From Atherix ibis (Eukaryota; Arthropoda; Insecta; Diptera; Athericidae): a stretch of DNA of 64,000 nucleotides. The stretch covers positions 43,600,954-43,664,953 of the forward strand of contig OY282609.1 of assembly GCA_958298945.1 (NCBI GenBank). The letters are read 5' to 3'. The notes under the pieces were generated by a model. That model had not been told where the DNA came from. It made no database searches and saw only the letters and a program-made list of their open reading frames with translations. Position 1 is the first letter of the stretch. Each line of letters begins with the position of its first letter. Of the stretch, positions 1-12,130 are shown piece after piece. A program made the translations under genes and the position numbers.

Positions 1-540
1 AAGAGGAATATTCAGTGGTATTTTTCAAAAGGATTATTCAGTAGTATTTTTCAAGAGGAATACTCGGTGGTATTTTTAAAGAGGATTATTCAGTGGTTTA
101 TTTCAAGAGGCTTGTTCAGTGGTATTTTTCAAGAGGAATATTAAATGGTATTTTTCAAAAGGAATATTCAGTGGTATTCTTCAAGAGGAATAATCAGCGT
201 TATTTTTCAAGAGAAATATTGGGTGATTATTTTCAAGATGAATATTCAGTGGTATTTTTCAAGATGATTATTCAGTGGTATTTTTCAAGAGGAATATTCA
301 GTGGTATTTTTCAAGAGGAATATTCAGTGGTATTTTTCAAGAGGAATATTCAGTGGTATTTGTCAAGAGGAATATTCAATTGTATTTTTCAAGAGGAAAA
401 TTCAGTGGTATTTTTCAAGAAGAATATTAAGTGTTATTTTTCAAGAGGAATATTCGGTGGTATTTTTCAAGATGAATATTCAGTGGTATTTTTAAATAGG
501 ATTATTCAGTGGTATTTTTCAAGAGGATTATTCAGTGGTA
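1..540 (+). repeat. HOR block A, copy 1 (offset 2,340 bp)
   Basis: This run of about 21 variant units recurs at 2,341-2,880, exactly 2,340 bp (90 units) later. By eye the two copies differ at only two places: TTCAATTG here near 379 versus TTCAATGG near 2,719, and CAGTGG near 512 versus CAGTGT near 2,852. The copied run includes unusual units such as the TACTCGGTGG variant at 61-70 and the GTGATTATTTTC variant near 222. Similarity drops sharply after about 540. The left end of the copied block lies outside the window. Confidence 0.9.
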
Positions 541-2340
541 TTTTTCAAGAGCAACATTCAGTGGTATTTTATAAAAGTAATATTCAGTGGTATTTCTCAA
601 GATGAATATTCAGTGGTATTTTTCAAGAGGAAAATTTAGTGGTATTTTGCAAGAGAAATATTCAATGGTATTTTTCAAGAGGAATATTCAGTGGTATTTT
701 TCAAGAGGAATATTCAGTGGTATTTCTGAAGAGGATTATTCAGTTGTATTTTTCAAGAGGAATATTCAGTTGTATTTTTCAACATGAATATTCAGTGGTA
801 TTTTTCAAGATGAATATTCAGTGGTATTTTTAAAAAGGATTATTCAGTGGTAGTTTTCAAGAGGATTATTCAGTGGTATTTTTCAAGAGCAACATTCAGT
901 GGTATTTTTCAAAAGAAATATTCGGTGGTATTTCTCACGAGAAATATTCAGCATTATTTTGCAAGAGAAATGCTGGGTGGTATTTTTCAAGATGAATATT
1001 CAGTGGTATTTTTCAAGAGGATTATGCAGTGGTATTTTTCGAGAGGAATATTCAGCGGTATTTTTCAAGAGGAATATTCAGTGGTATATTTAAAGAGGAA
1101 TATTCAGTGGTATTTTTCAAGAGGAATATTCAGTGTTATTTTTCAAGAGGAATATTCGGTGGTATTTGTCAAGATGAATATTCAGTGGTATTTTTAAAGA
1201 GGATTATTCAGTGGTATTTTTCAAGAGGATTATTCAGTGGTATTTTTCAAGAGCAACATTCAGTGGTATTTTTCAAGAGGAATATTAAGTGGTATTTTTC
1301 AAGAGGAATATTTAACTGTATTTTCCAAAAGGAATATTCAGTGGAATTTTTGAAGAGGAATATTCAGTGGTATTTCTCAAGAGGAATATTCAGCGTCATT
1401 TTGCAAGAGAAATATTGAGTGGTATTTTTCAAGATGAATATTCAGTGGTATTTTTCAAGAGGAATATTCAGTCGTATTTTTCAAGAGGGTTATTCAGCGG
1501 TATTTTTCAAGAGGAATGTTCAGTGGTATTTTTCAAGAGGAATATTCAGTGGTAATTTTCAACAGAACTTTTCAGTGGTATTTTTCAAGAGGGATATGCA
1601 GTGATATTTTTCCAGAGGAATATTCAGTGGTATTTTGCAAGAGGAATATTCAGTGGTATTTTTCAAGAGGAATATTAAGTGGTATTTTTCAAGACGAATA
1701 TTCAGTGGTATTTTTCAAGAGGAATATTCAGCGGTATTTTTCAAGAGGAATATTCAGTGCTATTTTTCAAGAGGAATATTCAGTGGTATTTTTCAAGAGG
1801 AATATTCAGCGGTATTTTTCAACAGAACTTTTAAGTAGTATTTTTTAAAAGGAATATTCAGTGGTATTTTTCAAGATGAATATTCAGTTGTATTTTTCAA
1901 GAGAAATATTTAGTGGTATTTTTCAAGAGGACTATTCAGTGGTATTTTTCAAGAGGAATATTCAGCGGTATTTTTTAACAGAACTTGTAAGTGGTATTTT
2001 TCAAGATGAATATTCAGTGGTATTTTCCAAGATGAATATTCAGTGGTATTTTTCAAGACGAATATTCAGTGGTATTTTTCAAGATTAATATTCCGTAGTA
2101 TTTTGCAAGAGGAATATTCAGTGGTGTTTTCCAAGAGGAATATTCAGTGGCATTTTTAAAGAGGAATATTCAGTGGTATTTTTCAAGAGGAATAATCAAT
2201 GGTATTTTTTAAGAGGAATATTTAGTTGTATTTTTTAAGAGGAATATTCAGTGGTATTTTTCAAGAGGAATATTCAGCGGTATTTTTCAAGAGGAATATT
2301 CAGTGGTATTTTTCTAGAGGAATATTCAGTAGTATTTTTC
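541..2340 (+). repeat. Divergent 26-bp units between the two block A copies
   Basis: These 1.8 kb consist only of variant 26-bp units, more mixed than those further right. They include three units in which AAGAGGAATATT is replaced by AACAGAACTT (starting at 1,561, 1,821 and 1,977), a unit type that reappears in modified form across the window. The linked pair GATTAATATTCCG, another unit type seen throughout, is at about 2,085-2,097. I saw no gene or other feature here. Confidence 0.85.
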
Positions 2341-2880
2341 AAGAGGAATATTCAGTGGTATTTTTCAAAAGGATTATTCAGTAGTATTTTTCAAGAGGAA
2401 TACTCGGTGGTATTTTTAAAGAGGATTATTCAGTGGTTTATTTCAAGAGGCTTGTTCAGTGGTATTTTTCAAGAGGAATATTAAATGGTATTTTTCAAAA
2501 GGAATATTCAGTGGTATTCTTCAAGAGGAATAATCAGCGTTATTTTTCAAGAGAAATATTGGGTGATTATTTTCAAGATGAATATTCAGTGGTATTTTTC
2601 AAGATGATTATTCAGTGGTATTTTTCAAGAGGAATATTCAGTGGTATTTTTCAAGAGGAATATTCAGTGGTATTTTTCAAGAGGAATATTCAGTGGTATT
2701 TGTCAAGAGGAATATTCAATGGTATTTTTCAAGAGGAAAATTCAGTGGTATTTTTCAAGAAGAATATTAAGTGTTATTTTTCAAGAGGAATATTCGGTGG
2801 TATTTTTCAAGATGAATATTCAGTGGTATTTTTAAATAGGATTATTCAGTGTTATTTTTCAAGAGGATTATTCAGTGGTA
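2341..2880 (+). repeat. HOR block A, copy 2 (offset 2,340 bp)
   Basis: This is the second copy of the 1-540 run. It ends near 2,884, where the following units (TTTTTGAATAGGAATATTAAG) differ from those after copy 1 (TTTTTCAAGAGCAACATTC). The offset is an exact multiple of 26, so the duplication kept the repeat register, as expected for unequal exchange between aligned units. From about 2,589 onward it also overlaps the start of the 1,873-bp-offset duplication, so two block copying events are layered here. Confidence 0.88.
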
Positions 2881-3895
2881 TTTTTGAATAGGAATATTAA
2901 GTGGTATTTTTCAAGAGGAATATTTAATTGTATTTTCCAAGAGGAATATTTAGTGGAATTTTTCAAGAGGAATATTCAGTGGTATTTTTCAAGACGAATA
3001 TTCAGTGGTATTTTTCAAGAGAAATATTCAATGGTATTTTTCAAGAGGACTATTCAGTGGTATTTTGCAAGATGAATATTCAGTGGTATTTTTCAAGAGG
3101 AATATTTAGTGGTATTTTTCAAGAGGAATATTCAGTGGTATTTTTCAAGAGGAATATTCAGCGGTATTTTTCAACAGAACTTTTAAGTGGTATTTTTCAA
3201 GATGAATATTCAGTGATATTTTTCAAGATGAATATTCAGTGGTATTTTTCAAGACGAATATTCAGTGGTATTTTTCAAGATTAATATTCCGTAGTATTTT
3301 GCAAGAGGAATATTCAGTGATGTTTTCCAAAAAGGAATATTCAGTGGTATTTTTAAAGAGGAATATTCAGTGGTATTTTTCAAAAGGAATAATCAATGGT
3401 ATTTTTTAAGAGGAATATTTAGTTGTATTTTTTAAGAGGAATATTCAGTGGTATTTTTCAAGAGGAATATTCAGCGGTATTTTTCAAGAGGAATATTCAG
3501 TGGTAGTTTTCTAGAGGAATATTCAGTAGTATTTTTCAAGAGGAATATTCAGTGGTATTTTTCAAAAGGAATATTCAGTAGTATTTTTCAAGAGGAATAC
3601 TCGGTGGTATTTTTAAAGAGGATTATTCAGCGGTTTATTTCAAGATGAATATTCAGTGGTATTTTTCAAGATGATTATTCACTGGTATTTTTCAAGAGGA
3701 ATATTCAGTGGTATTTTTCAAGAGGAATATTCAGTGGTATTTTTCAAGAGGAATATTCAGTGGTATTTTTCAAGAGGAATATTCAATGGTATTTTTCAAG
3801 AGGAAAATTCAGTGGTATATTTCAAGAAAAATATTCAGTGTTATTTTTCAAGAGGAATATTCGGTGGTATTTTTCAAGATGAATATTCAGTGGTA
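2589..3895 (+). repeat. HOR block B, copy 1 (offset 1,873 bp)
   Basis: About 1.3 kb that reappears at 4,462-5,768. The offset of 1,873 bp equals 72 units plus one base. The extra base is explained by a 27-bp unit containing TTTTCCAAAAAGGAATATT near 3,325-3,345, which is shared by both copies. The copies match nearly base for base, including rare units such as GGTAGTTTTCTAGAGG and AACAGAACTTTTAAG (3,173). The match stops at 3,895, where this copy reads GGTATTTTTAAAG and the other reads GGTCTTTTTCAAG. The sequence 3,896-4,461 that separates the copies is ordinary divergent units. Confidence 0.9.
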
Positions 3896-4461
3896 TTTTT
3901 AAAGAGGATTATTCAGTGGTATTTTTCATGAGGATTATTCAGTGGTATATTTCAAGAGCAACATTCAGTGGTATTTTTCAAGAGGAATATTAAGTGGTAT
4001 TTTTCAAGAGGAATATTTAATTGTATTTGCCAAGAAGAATATTCAGTGGTATTTTTCAAGAGGAATATTCAGTGGTATTTCTTAAGTGGAATATTCAGCG
4101 TCATTTTACAAGAGAAATATTGGGTGGTATTTTTCAAGATGAATATTCAGTGGTATTTTTCAAGAGGAATATTCAGTCGAATTTTTCAAGAGGGTTATTC
4201 AGCGGTATTTTTCAAGAGGAATGTTCAGTGGTATTTTTCAAGAGGAATATTCAGTGGTATTTTTAAAGAGGAATATTCAGTGTTATTTTTCAAGAGGAAT
4301 ATTTAGCGGTATTTTTCAAGAGAACTTATCAGTGGTATTTTTCAAAAGAATAATTCAGTGATATTTCTCAAGAGGAATATTCAGCATTATTTTGCAAGAG
4401 AAGTAATGGGTGGTATTTTTCAAGATGAATATTCAGTGGTCTTTTTCAAGAGGAATATTCA

Positions 4462-5768
4462 GTGGTATTTTTCAAGATGATTATTCAGTGGTATTTTTCA
4501 AGAGGAATATTCAGTGGTATTTTTCAAGAGGAATATTCAGTGGTATTTTTCAAGAGGAATATTCAGTGGTATTTGTCAAGAGGAATATTCAATGGTATTT
4601 TTCAAGAGGAAAATTCAGTGATATTTTTCAAGAAGAATATTAAGTATTATTTTTCAAGAGGAATATTCGGTGGTATTTTTCAAGATGAATATTCAGTGGT
4701 ATTTTTAAATAGGATTATTCAGTGGTATTTTTCAAGAGGATTATTCAGTGGTATTTTTCAAGAGGAATATTAAGTGGTATTTTTCAAGAGGAATATTTAA
4801 TTGTATTTTCCAAGAGGAATATTTAGTGGAATTTTTCAAGAGGAATATTCAGTGGTATTTTTCAAGACGAATATTCAGTGGTATTTTTCAAGAGAAATAT
4901 TCAATGGTATTTTTCAAGAGGACTATTCAGTGGTATTTTGCAAGATGAATATTCAGTGGTATTTTTCAAGAGGAATATTTAGTGGTATTTTTCAAGAGGA
5001 ATATTCAGTGGTATTTTTCAAGAGGAATATTCAGCGGTATTTTTCAACAGAACTTTTAAGTGGTATTTTTCAAGATGAATATTCAGTGATATTTTTCAAG
5101 ATGAATATTCAGTGGTATTTTTCAAGACGAATATTCAGTGGTATTTTTCAAGATTAATATTCCGTAGTATTTTGCAAGAGGAATATTCAGTGATGTTTTC
5201 CAAAAAGGAATATTCAGTGGTATTTTTAAAGAGGAATATTCAGTGGTATTTTTCAAAAGGAATAATCAATGGTATTTTTTAAGAGGAATATTTAGTTGTA
5301 TTTTTTAAGAGGAATATTCAGTGGTATTTTTCAAGAGGAATATTCAGCGGTATTTTTCAAGAGGAATATTCAGTGGTAGTTTTCTAGAGGAATATTCAGT
5401 AGTATTTTTCAAGAGGAATATTCAGTGGTATTTTTCAAAAGGAATATTCAGTAGTATCTTTCAAGAGGAATACTCGGTGGTATTTTTAAAGAGGATTATT
5501 CAGCGGTTTATTTCAAGATGAATATTCAGTGGTATTTTTCAAGATGATTATTCACTGGTATTTTTCAAGAGGAATATTCAGTGGTATTTTTCAAGAGGAA
5601 TATTCAGTGGTATTTTTCAAGAGGAATATTCAGTGGTATTTTTCAAGAGGAATATTCAATGGTATTTTTCAAGAGGAAAATTCAGTGGTATATTTCAAGA
5701 AGAATATTCAGTGTTATTTTTCAAGAGGAATATTCGGTGGTATTTTTCAAGATGAATATTCAGTGGTC
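4462..5768 (+). repeat. HOR block B, copy 2 (offset 1,873 bp)
   Basis: Second copy of the 2,589-3,895 run, with the same 27-bp unit (near 5,198-5,218) and the same AACAGAACTT unit (5,046). Differences by eye are scattered single bases, for example TATCTTTC near 5,456 versus TATTTTTC in copy 1. The near identity over 1.3 kb, against looser similarity to neighbouring units, shows a block duplication rather than independent amplification. Confidence 0.9.
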
Positions 5769-7504
5769 TTTTTCAAGAGGAACATTCAATAGTATTTTTC
5801 AAGAGGAATATTCAGTGGTATTTTTCAAGAGGATAATTCAATGGTATTTTTCAAAAGGAATATTTAGTTGTATTTTTCAAGAAGAATATTCAGTGGTATT
5901 GTTCAAGAGGAATATTCAGTGGTATTTTTCAGGAGGAATATTCAGTGGTAATTTTCTAGACGAATATTCAGAAGTATTTTTCAAGAGGAATATTCAGTGG
6001 TATTTTTCAAGAGGATTATTCAGTGCTATTTTTCAGGAGTAATATTCAGTGGTATTTTTCGAGAGGACCATTCAGTGGTATTTTGCAAGAGGAATGTTAA
6101 ATGGTATTTTTCAAAAGGAATATTTAATGGTATTTTTCAAGAGAAAAATTCACTGGTATTTTTCAAGAGGAATATTCAGTGGTATTTTTCAAGAGGAATA
6201 TTCAGCATTATTTTTCAAGAGAAATATTGAGTGGTATTTTTCAAGATGAATATTCAGTGGTATTTTTCAAGAGGAATATTCAGTGGTATTTTTCAAGAGG
6301 AATATTCAGTGGTATTTTTCAAGAGGAATATTCAGTGGTATTTTTAAAGAGGAATATTCAAAAGTATTCTTCAAGAGGAATATTCAGTGGTTTTTTTCAA
6401 GAGGAATATTAAGTGGTATTTTTCAAGACGAATATTCAGTGGTATTTTTCAAGAGAATAATTTAGTGGTATTTTTCAAGAGGAATATTCAATGGTATTTT
6501 TCAAGAGGAATATTCAGTGGTATTTTTCAAGGCGAATATTCAGTGGTATTTTTCAAGATTAATATTCAGCATTATTTTTCAAGAGGAATATTCAGTGGTA
6601 TTCTTTAAGAGGAATATTCAGTGGTATTTTTCAAGAGGAATATTAAGTGGTATTTTTCAAGACGAATATTCAGTGGTATTTTTTGAGAGGAATATTCAGT
6701 GGTATTTTTTAAGAAGAATATTCAGTGGTATTTTTCAAGACGAATATTCAGTGGTATTTTTCAAGAGAAATATTTAGTGGTATTTTTCAAGAGGAATATT
6801 CAATGGTATTTTTCAAGAGGAATATTCAGTGGTATTTTTCAAGATGAATATTCAGTGGTATTTTTCAAGAGGAATATTCAGTGGTATTTTTCAAGAGGAA
6901 TATTCAGATGTAGTTTTCAACAGAACTTTTCAGTGGTATTTTTTAAGAGGAATATTCAGTGGTATTTTTCACGAGGAATATTCAGTGGTATTTTTCACGA
7001 GGAATATTCAGTGGTATTTCTCAAGAGGCATATTAAGTGGTATTTTTCAAGACGAATATTCAGTGGTATTTTTCAAGAGGAATTTTCAGTGGTATTTTTC
7101 AAGAGGAATGTTCAATGGTATTTTTCAAGAGGAATATTCAGTGGTATTTTTCAAGACGAATATCCAGTTATATTTTTCAAGATTAATATTTCGTGGTATT
7201 TTTCAAGAGAAATATTCATTGGCATTTTCCAAGAGGAATATTCAGTGGTATTTTTCAAGAGGAATATTCAGTGATATTTTTTAAGAGGTATATTCAGTGG
7301 TATTTTTCAAGAGGAATATTCAACGGTATTTTTCAAGAGGAATATTCAGTGGTATTTTTCAAGAGGAATATTCAGTGATATTTTTCAAGAGGAATATTCA
7401 GTGGTATTTTTCAAGTGGAATATTCAGTGGTAGTTTTCAGGAGGAATATTCAGCGGTATTTTTCCAGAGGAATATTCAGCGGTATTTTTCAAGAGGAATA
7501 TTCA
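5769..7504 (+). repeat. Low-structure 26-bp monomer stretch
   Basis: These 1.7 kb are 26-bp units with many exact or near-exact consensus copies in a row. I could not pick out a long block duplication by eye, so this is the plainest monomeric part of the array. It holds one AACAGAACTT unit at 6,919 and several GACGAATATT and GATTAATATT units. There is no gene or other feature. Confidence 0.75.
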
Positions 7505-8151
7505 GTGGTATTTTCCAAGAGGAATATTCAGTGGTATTTTTCAAAAGGAATATTCAGTGGTATTTTTCAAGACGAATATTTAGTGGTATTTTTCAAGATT
7601 AATATTCCGTGGTATTCTTCAAGAGGAACATTCAATGTTATTTTCCAAGAGGAATATTCAGTGGTATTTTTCAAGAGGAATATTCAGTGGTATTTTTCTA
7701 GAAGAATATTCAGTAGTATTTTTCAAGAGGAATATTCAGTGATATTTTTAAAGAGGTATATTCAGTGGTATTTTTTAAGAGGAATATTCAGTGGTATTTT
7801 TCAAGAGGAATATTCAGTGGTATTTTTCAAGAGGAATATTCAATGGTATTTTTCAAGATGAATATTCAGTGGTATTTTTCAAGACGAATATCCAGTTGTA
7901 TTTTTCAAGATTAATATTCCGTGGTATTTTTCAAGAGGAATATTCAGTGGTATTTTTCAAAAGGAATATTCAGTGGTATTTTTCAAGACGAATATTTAGT
8001 GGTATTTTTCAAGATTAATATTCCGTGGTATTCTTCAAGAGGAACATTCAATGTTATTTTCCAAGAGGAATATTCAGTGGTATTTTTCAAGAGGAATATT
8101 CAGTGGTATTTTTCTAGAAGAATATTCAGTAGTATTTTCCAAGAGGAATAT
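7505..8151 (+). repeat. Tandem block duplication, offset 416 bp (16 units)
   Basis: Units at about 7,505-7,735 recur at about 7,921-8,151, exactly 16 units apart. The shared run includes the ordered rare variants CAAAAGGAATATT, GACGAATATTTAG, GATTAATATTCCG, GTATTCTTCAAG, GAACATTCAATGTT and CTAGAAGAATATT. Copies diverge where the first continues with GTGATATTTTTAAAG and the second with a TTTTCCAAG unit. The offset is an exact multiple of 26, so the register was kept. Confidence 0.85.
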
Positions 8152-8459
8152 TCAGTGGTATTTTTCAAGAGGAATATTCAGTGATATTTTTTAAGAGGTA
8201 TATTCAGTGGTATTTTTCAAGAGGAATATTCAATGGTATTTTTCAAGAGGAATATTCAGTGGTATTTTTCAAGAGGAATATTCAGTGATATTTTTAAAGA
8301 GGTATATTCAGTGGTTATTTTTAAGAGGAATTTTCAGTGGTATTTTTCAAGAGGAATATTCAGTTGTATTTTCCAAGAGGAATATTCAGTGGTATTTTTC
8401 AAGAGGAATATTCAGTGATATTTTTTAAGAGGTATACTCAGTGGTATTTTTCAAGAGGA

Positions 8460-9917
8460 ATATTCAATGGTATTTTTTAAGAGGAATATTCAGTTGTATT
8501 TTTCAAGAGGAATATTCAGTGATATTTTTAAAGAGGTATATTCAGTGGTATTTTTTAAGAGGAATATTTAGTGGTATTTTTCAAGAGGAATATTCAGTTG
8601 TATTTTTTAAGAGGAGTATTTAGTTGTATTTTTCAAGAGGAATATTCAGTTGTATTTTTCAAGAATAATATTCAGTGATATTTTTCAAGAGTTATATTCA
8701 GTGGTATTTTTCAAGAGGAATATTCAGTAGTTTTTTTTAAAGAGGAATCTTCAGTGGTATTTTTCAAGAGGAATATTCAGTGATATTTTTCAAGAGGAAT
8801 ATTCAGTTGTATTTTTCAAGAGGAATATTCAGTGGTATTTTTCAAGAGGAATAATCAGTGGTATTTTTTAAAAGTAATAATCAGTGGTATTTTTCAAGAG
8901 GAATATTCAGTGGTATTTTTCAAGAGGAATATTCAGTGGTATTTTTCAAGACGAATATTCAGTGGTATTTTTCAATATTAATATTCCGTGGTATTTTTCA
9001 AGTGGATTATTCAATGCTATTTTTCAGGAGGAATATTCAGTGGTATTTTTAAAGAGGATTATTTAGTGTTATTTTTCAGGAGGATTATTCAGTGGAATTT
9101 TGCAAGAGGAACATACAGTGGTATTTTTCAAGAGGAATATTAAGTGGTATTTTTCAAGAGGAATATTTAATGTTATTTTTCAAGAGGAATATTCAATGGT
9201 ATTTTTTAAGAGGAATATTCAGTTGTATTTTTCAAGAGGAATATTCAGTGATATTTTTAAAGAGGTATATTCAGTGGTATTTTTTAAGAGGAATATTTAG
9301 TGGTATTTTTCAAGAGGAATATTCAGTTGTATTTTTTAAGAGGAATATTCAGTTGTATTTTTCAAGAGGAATATTCAGTTGTATTTTTCAAGAATAATAT
9401 TCAGTGATATTTTTCAAGAGTTATATTCAGTGGTATTTTTCAAGAGGAATATTCAGTAGTTTTTTTTAAAGAGGAATCTTCAGTGGTATTTTTCAAGAGG
9501 AATATTCAGTGATATTTTTCAAGAGGAATATTCAGTTGTATTTTTCAAGAGGAATATTCAGTGGTATTTTTCAAGAGGAATAATCAGTGGTATTTTTTAA
9601 AAGTAATAATCAGTGGTATTTTTCAAGAGGAATATTCAGTGGTATTTTTCAAGAGGAATATTCAGTGGTATTTTTCAAGACGAATATTCAGTGGTATTTT
9701 TCAATATTAATATTCCGTGGTATTTTTCAAGTGGATTATTCAATGCTATTTTTCAGGAGGAATATTCAGTGGTATTTTTAAAGAGGATTATTTAGTGTTA
9801 TTTTTCAGGAGGATTATTCAGTGGAATTTTGCAAGAGGAACATACAGTGGTATTTTTCAAGAGGAATATTAAGTGGTATTTTTCAAGAGGAATATTTAAT
9901 GTTATTTTTCAAGAGGA
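8460..9917 (+). repeat. 729-bp HOR, two tandem copies
   Basis: Copy 1 is about 8,460-9,188 and copy 2 about 9,189-9,917, with an offset of 729 bp (28 units plus one base). The two are nearly identical; a visible difference is GGAGTATTTAGTTG near 8,612 versus GGAATATTCAGTTG near 9,341. Shared rare features include TTTCAATATTAATATTCCG, GGAATTTTGCAAGAGGAACATACAG and the long T run in CAGTAGTTTTTTTTAAAG. A partial third copy of its right end (about 9,660-9,945) appears at about 10,856-11,141, 1,196 bp (46 units) downstream. Confidence 0.92.
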
Positions 9918-12130
9918 AAATTCAGTGGTATTTTTCAAGAGGAATATTCAGTGGTATTTTTCAAGAGGAATATTCAGCGTTATTTTTCAAGAGAAATATT
10001 GAGTGGTATTTTTCAAGATGAATATTCAGTGGTATTTTTCAAGAGGAATATTTAGTGATATTTTTCAAGAGGAATATTCAGTGGTATTTTTCAAGAGGAA
10101 TATGCAATGGTATTTTTCAAGAGGAATATTTAGTGGTATTTTTTAAGAAGAATATTCAGTGGTATTTTTCAAGAGGAATATTCGGTGGTACTTTTCAAGA
10201 CGAATATTTAGTGGTATTTTTAATAAGGATTATTCAGTTGTATTTTTCAAGAGGAATATTCAGCGGTATTTTTCAAGAGGAATATTCAGTGGCATTTTTC
10301 AAGAGGAATATTCAGTGGTATTTTTCAAGAGGAATATTCAGTAGTATTTTTCAAGAGGAATATTCAGTGAGATTTTTCAAGACGAATATTCAGTGGTATT
10401 TTTCAAGAGGAATATAAAGTGGTATTTTTCAAGACAAATATTCAGTGTTATTTTTCAAGAGGAATATTCAGTGGTATTTTTCAAGAGGAATATTCAATGA
10501 TATTTTTCAAGGGGAATATTCAGTGGTAGTTTTAAAGAGGAATATTCAGTAGCATTTTTCAAGATTAATATTCAGTGATATTTTTCAAGAGTTATATTCA
10601 GTGGTATTTTTCAAGAGGAATATTCAGTGAGATTTTTCAAGACGAATAGTCAGTGGTATTTTTCAAGAAGAATATTAAGTGGTATTTTTCAAGACGAATA
10701 TTCAGTGTTATTTTTCAAGAGGAATATTCAGTGGTATTTTTCAAGAGGAATATTCAATGATATTTTTCAAGGGGAATATTCAGTGGTATTATTAAAGAGG
10801 AATATTCAGTAGCATTTTTCAATATTAATATTCCGTGATATTTTTCAAGAGGAATATTCAGTGGTATTTTTCAAGACGAATATTCAGTGGTATTTTTCAA
10901 TATTAATATTCCGTGGTATTTTTCAAGTGGATTATTCAATGCTATTTTTCAGGAGGAATATTCAGTGGTATTTTTAAAGAGGATTATTTAGTGTTATTTT
11001 TCAGGAGGATTATTCAGTGGAATTTTGCAAGAGGAACATTCAGTGGTATTTTTCAAGAGGAATATTAAGTGGTATTTTTCAAGAGGAATATTTAATGGTA
11101 TTTTTCAACAGGAAAATTCAGTGGTATTTTTCAAGAGGAATATTAGTGATATTTTTCAAGAGGAATATTCAGTGGTATTTTTCAATAGGAATATGCAATG
11201 GTATTTTTCAAGAGGAATATTTAGTGGTATTTTTTAAGAAGAATATTCAGTGGTATTTTTCAAGAGGAATATTCGGTGGTATTTTTCAAGACGAATATTT
11301 AGTGGTATTTGTAATGAGGATTATTCAGTGGTATTTTTCAAGAGGAATATTCAGTGGTATTTTTCAAGAGGAATATTCAGTAGTATTTTTCAAGAGGAAT
11401 ATTCAGTGAGATTTTTCAAGACGAATATTCAGTGGTATTTTTCAAGAGGAATATAATGTGGTATTTTTTAAGACGAATATTCAGTGTTATTTTTCAAGAG
11501 GAATATTCAGTGGTATTTTTCAAGAGGAATATTCAATGATATTTTTCAAGGGGAATATTCAGTGGTATTTTTAAAGAGGAATATTCAGTAGCATTTTTCA
11601 AGACTAATATTCCGTGATATTTTTCAAGAGTTATATTCAGTGGTATTTTTCAAGAGGAATATTCAGTGAGATTTTTCAAGACGAATATTCAGTGGTATTT
11701 TTCAAGAAGAATATTAAGTGGTATTTTTCAAGAGGAATATTCAGTGTTATTTTTCAAGAGGAATATTCAGCGGTATTTTTCAAGAGGAATATTCAATGAT
11801 ATTTTTCAAGGGGAATATTCAGTGGTATTATTAAAGAGGAATATTCAGTAGCATTTTTCAAGATTAATATTCCGTGATATTTTTCAAGAGTAATATTCAG
11901 TGGTATTTTTCAAGAGGAATATTCAATGATATTTTTCAAGGGGAATATTCAGTGGTATTTTTAAAGAGGAATGTTCAGTAGCATTTTTCAAGATTAATAT
12001 TCCGTGATATTTTTCAAGAGTTATATTCAGTGGTATTTTTCAAGAGGAATATTAAGTGAGATTTTTCAAGACGAATATTCAGTGGTATTTTTCAAGAGGA
12101 ATATTAAGTGGCATTTTTCAAGACGAATAT
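9918..12130 (+). repeat. Rearranged HORs with 260/390/1,039-bp offsets
   Basis: A composite marker (TAGCATTTTTCA, then an ATTAATATTC unit, then GTGATATTTTTCAAGAG) has its GTGATA start at 10,575, 10,835, 11,614, 11,874 and 12,004. The spacings are 260 (10 units), 779, 260 and 130 bp (5 units). The 10,055-10,830 run recurs at about 11,146-11,870. The offset is 1,091 bp at its left end and 1,039 bp further right, so the second copy has lost two units. The odd base is a one-base deletion at about 11,127-11,133 (GGAATATTAGTG in place of GGAATATTCAGTG). This part shows small nested duplications and deletions rather than one clean HOR. Confidence 0.8.
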
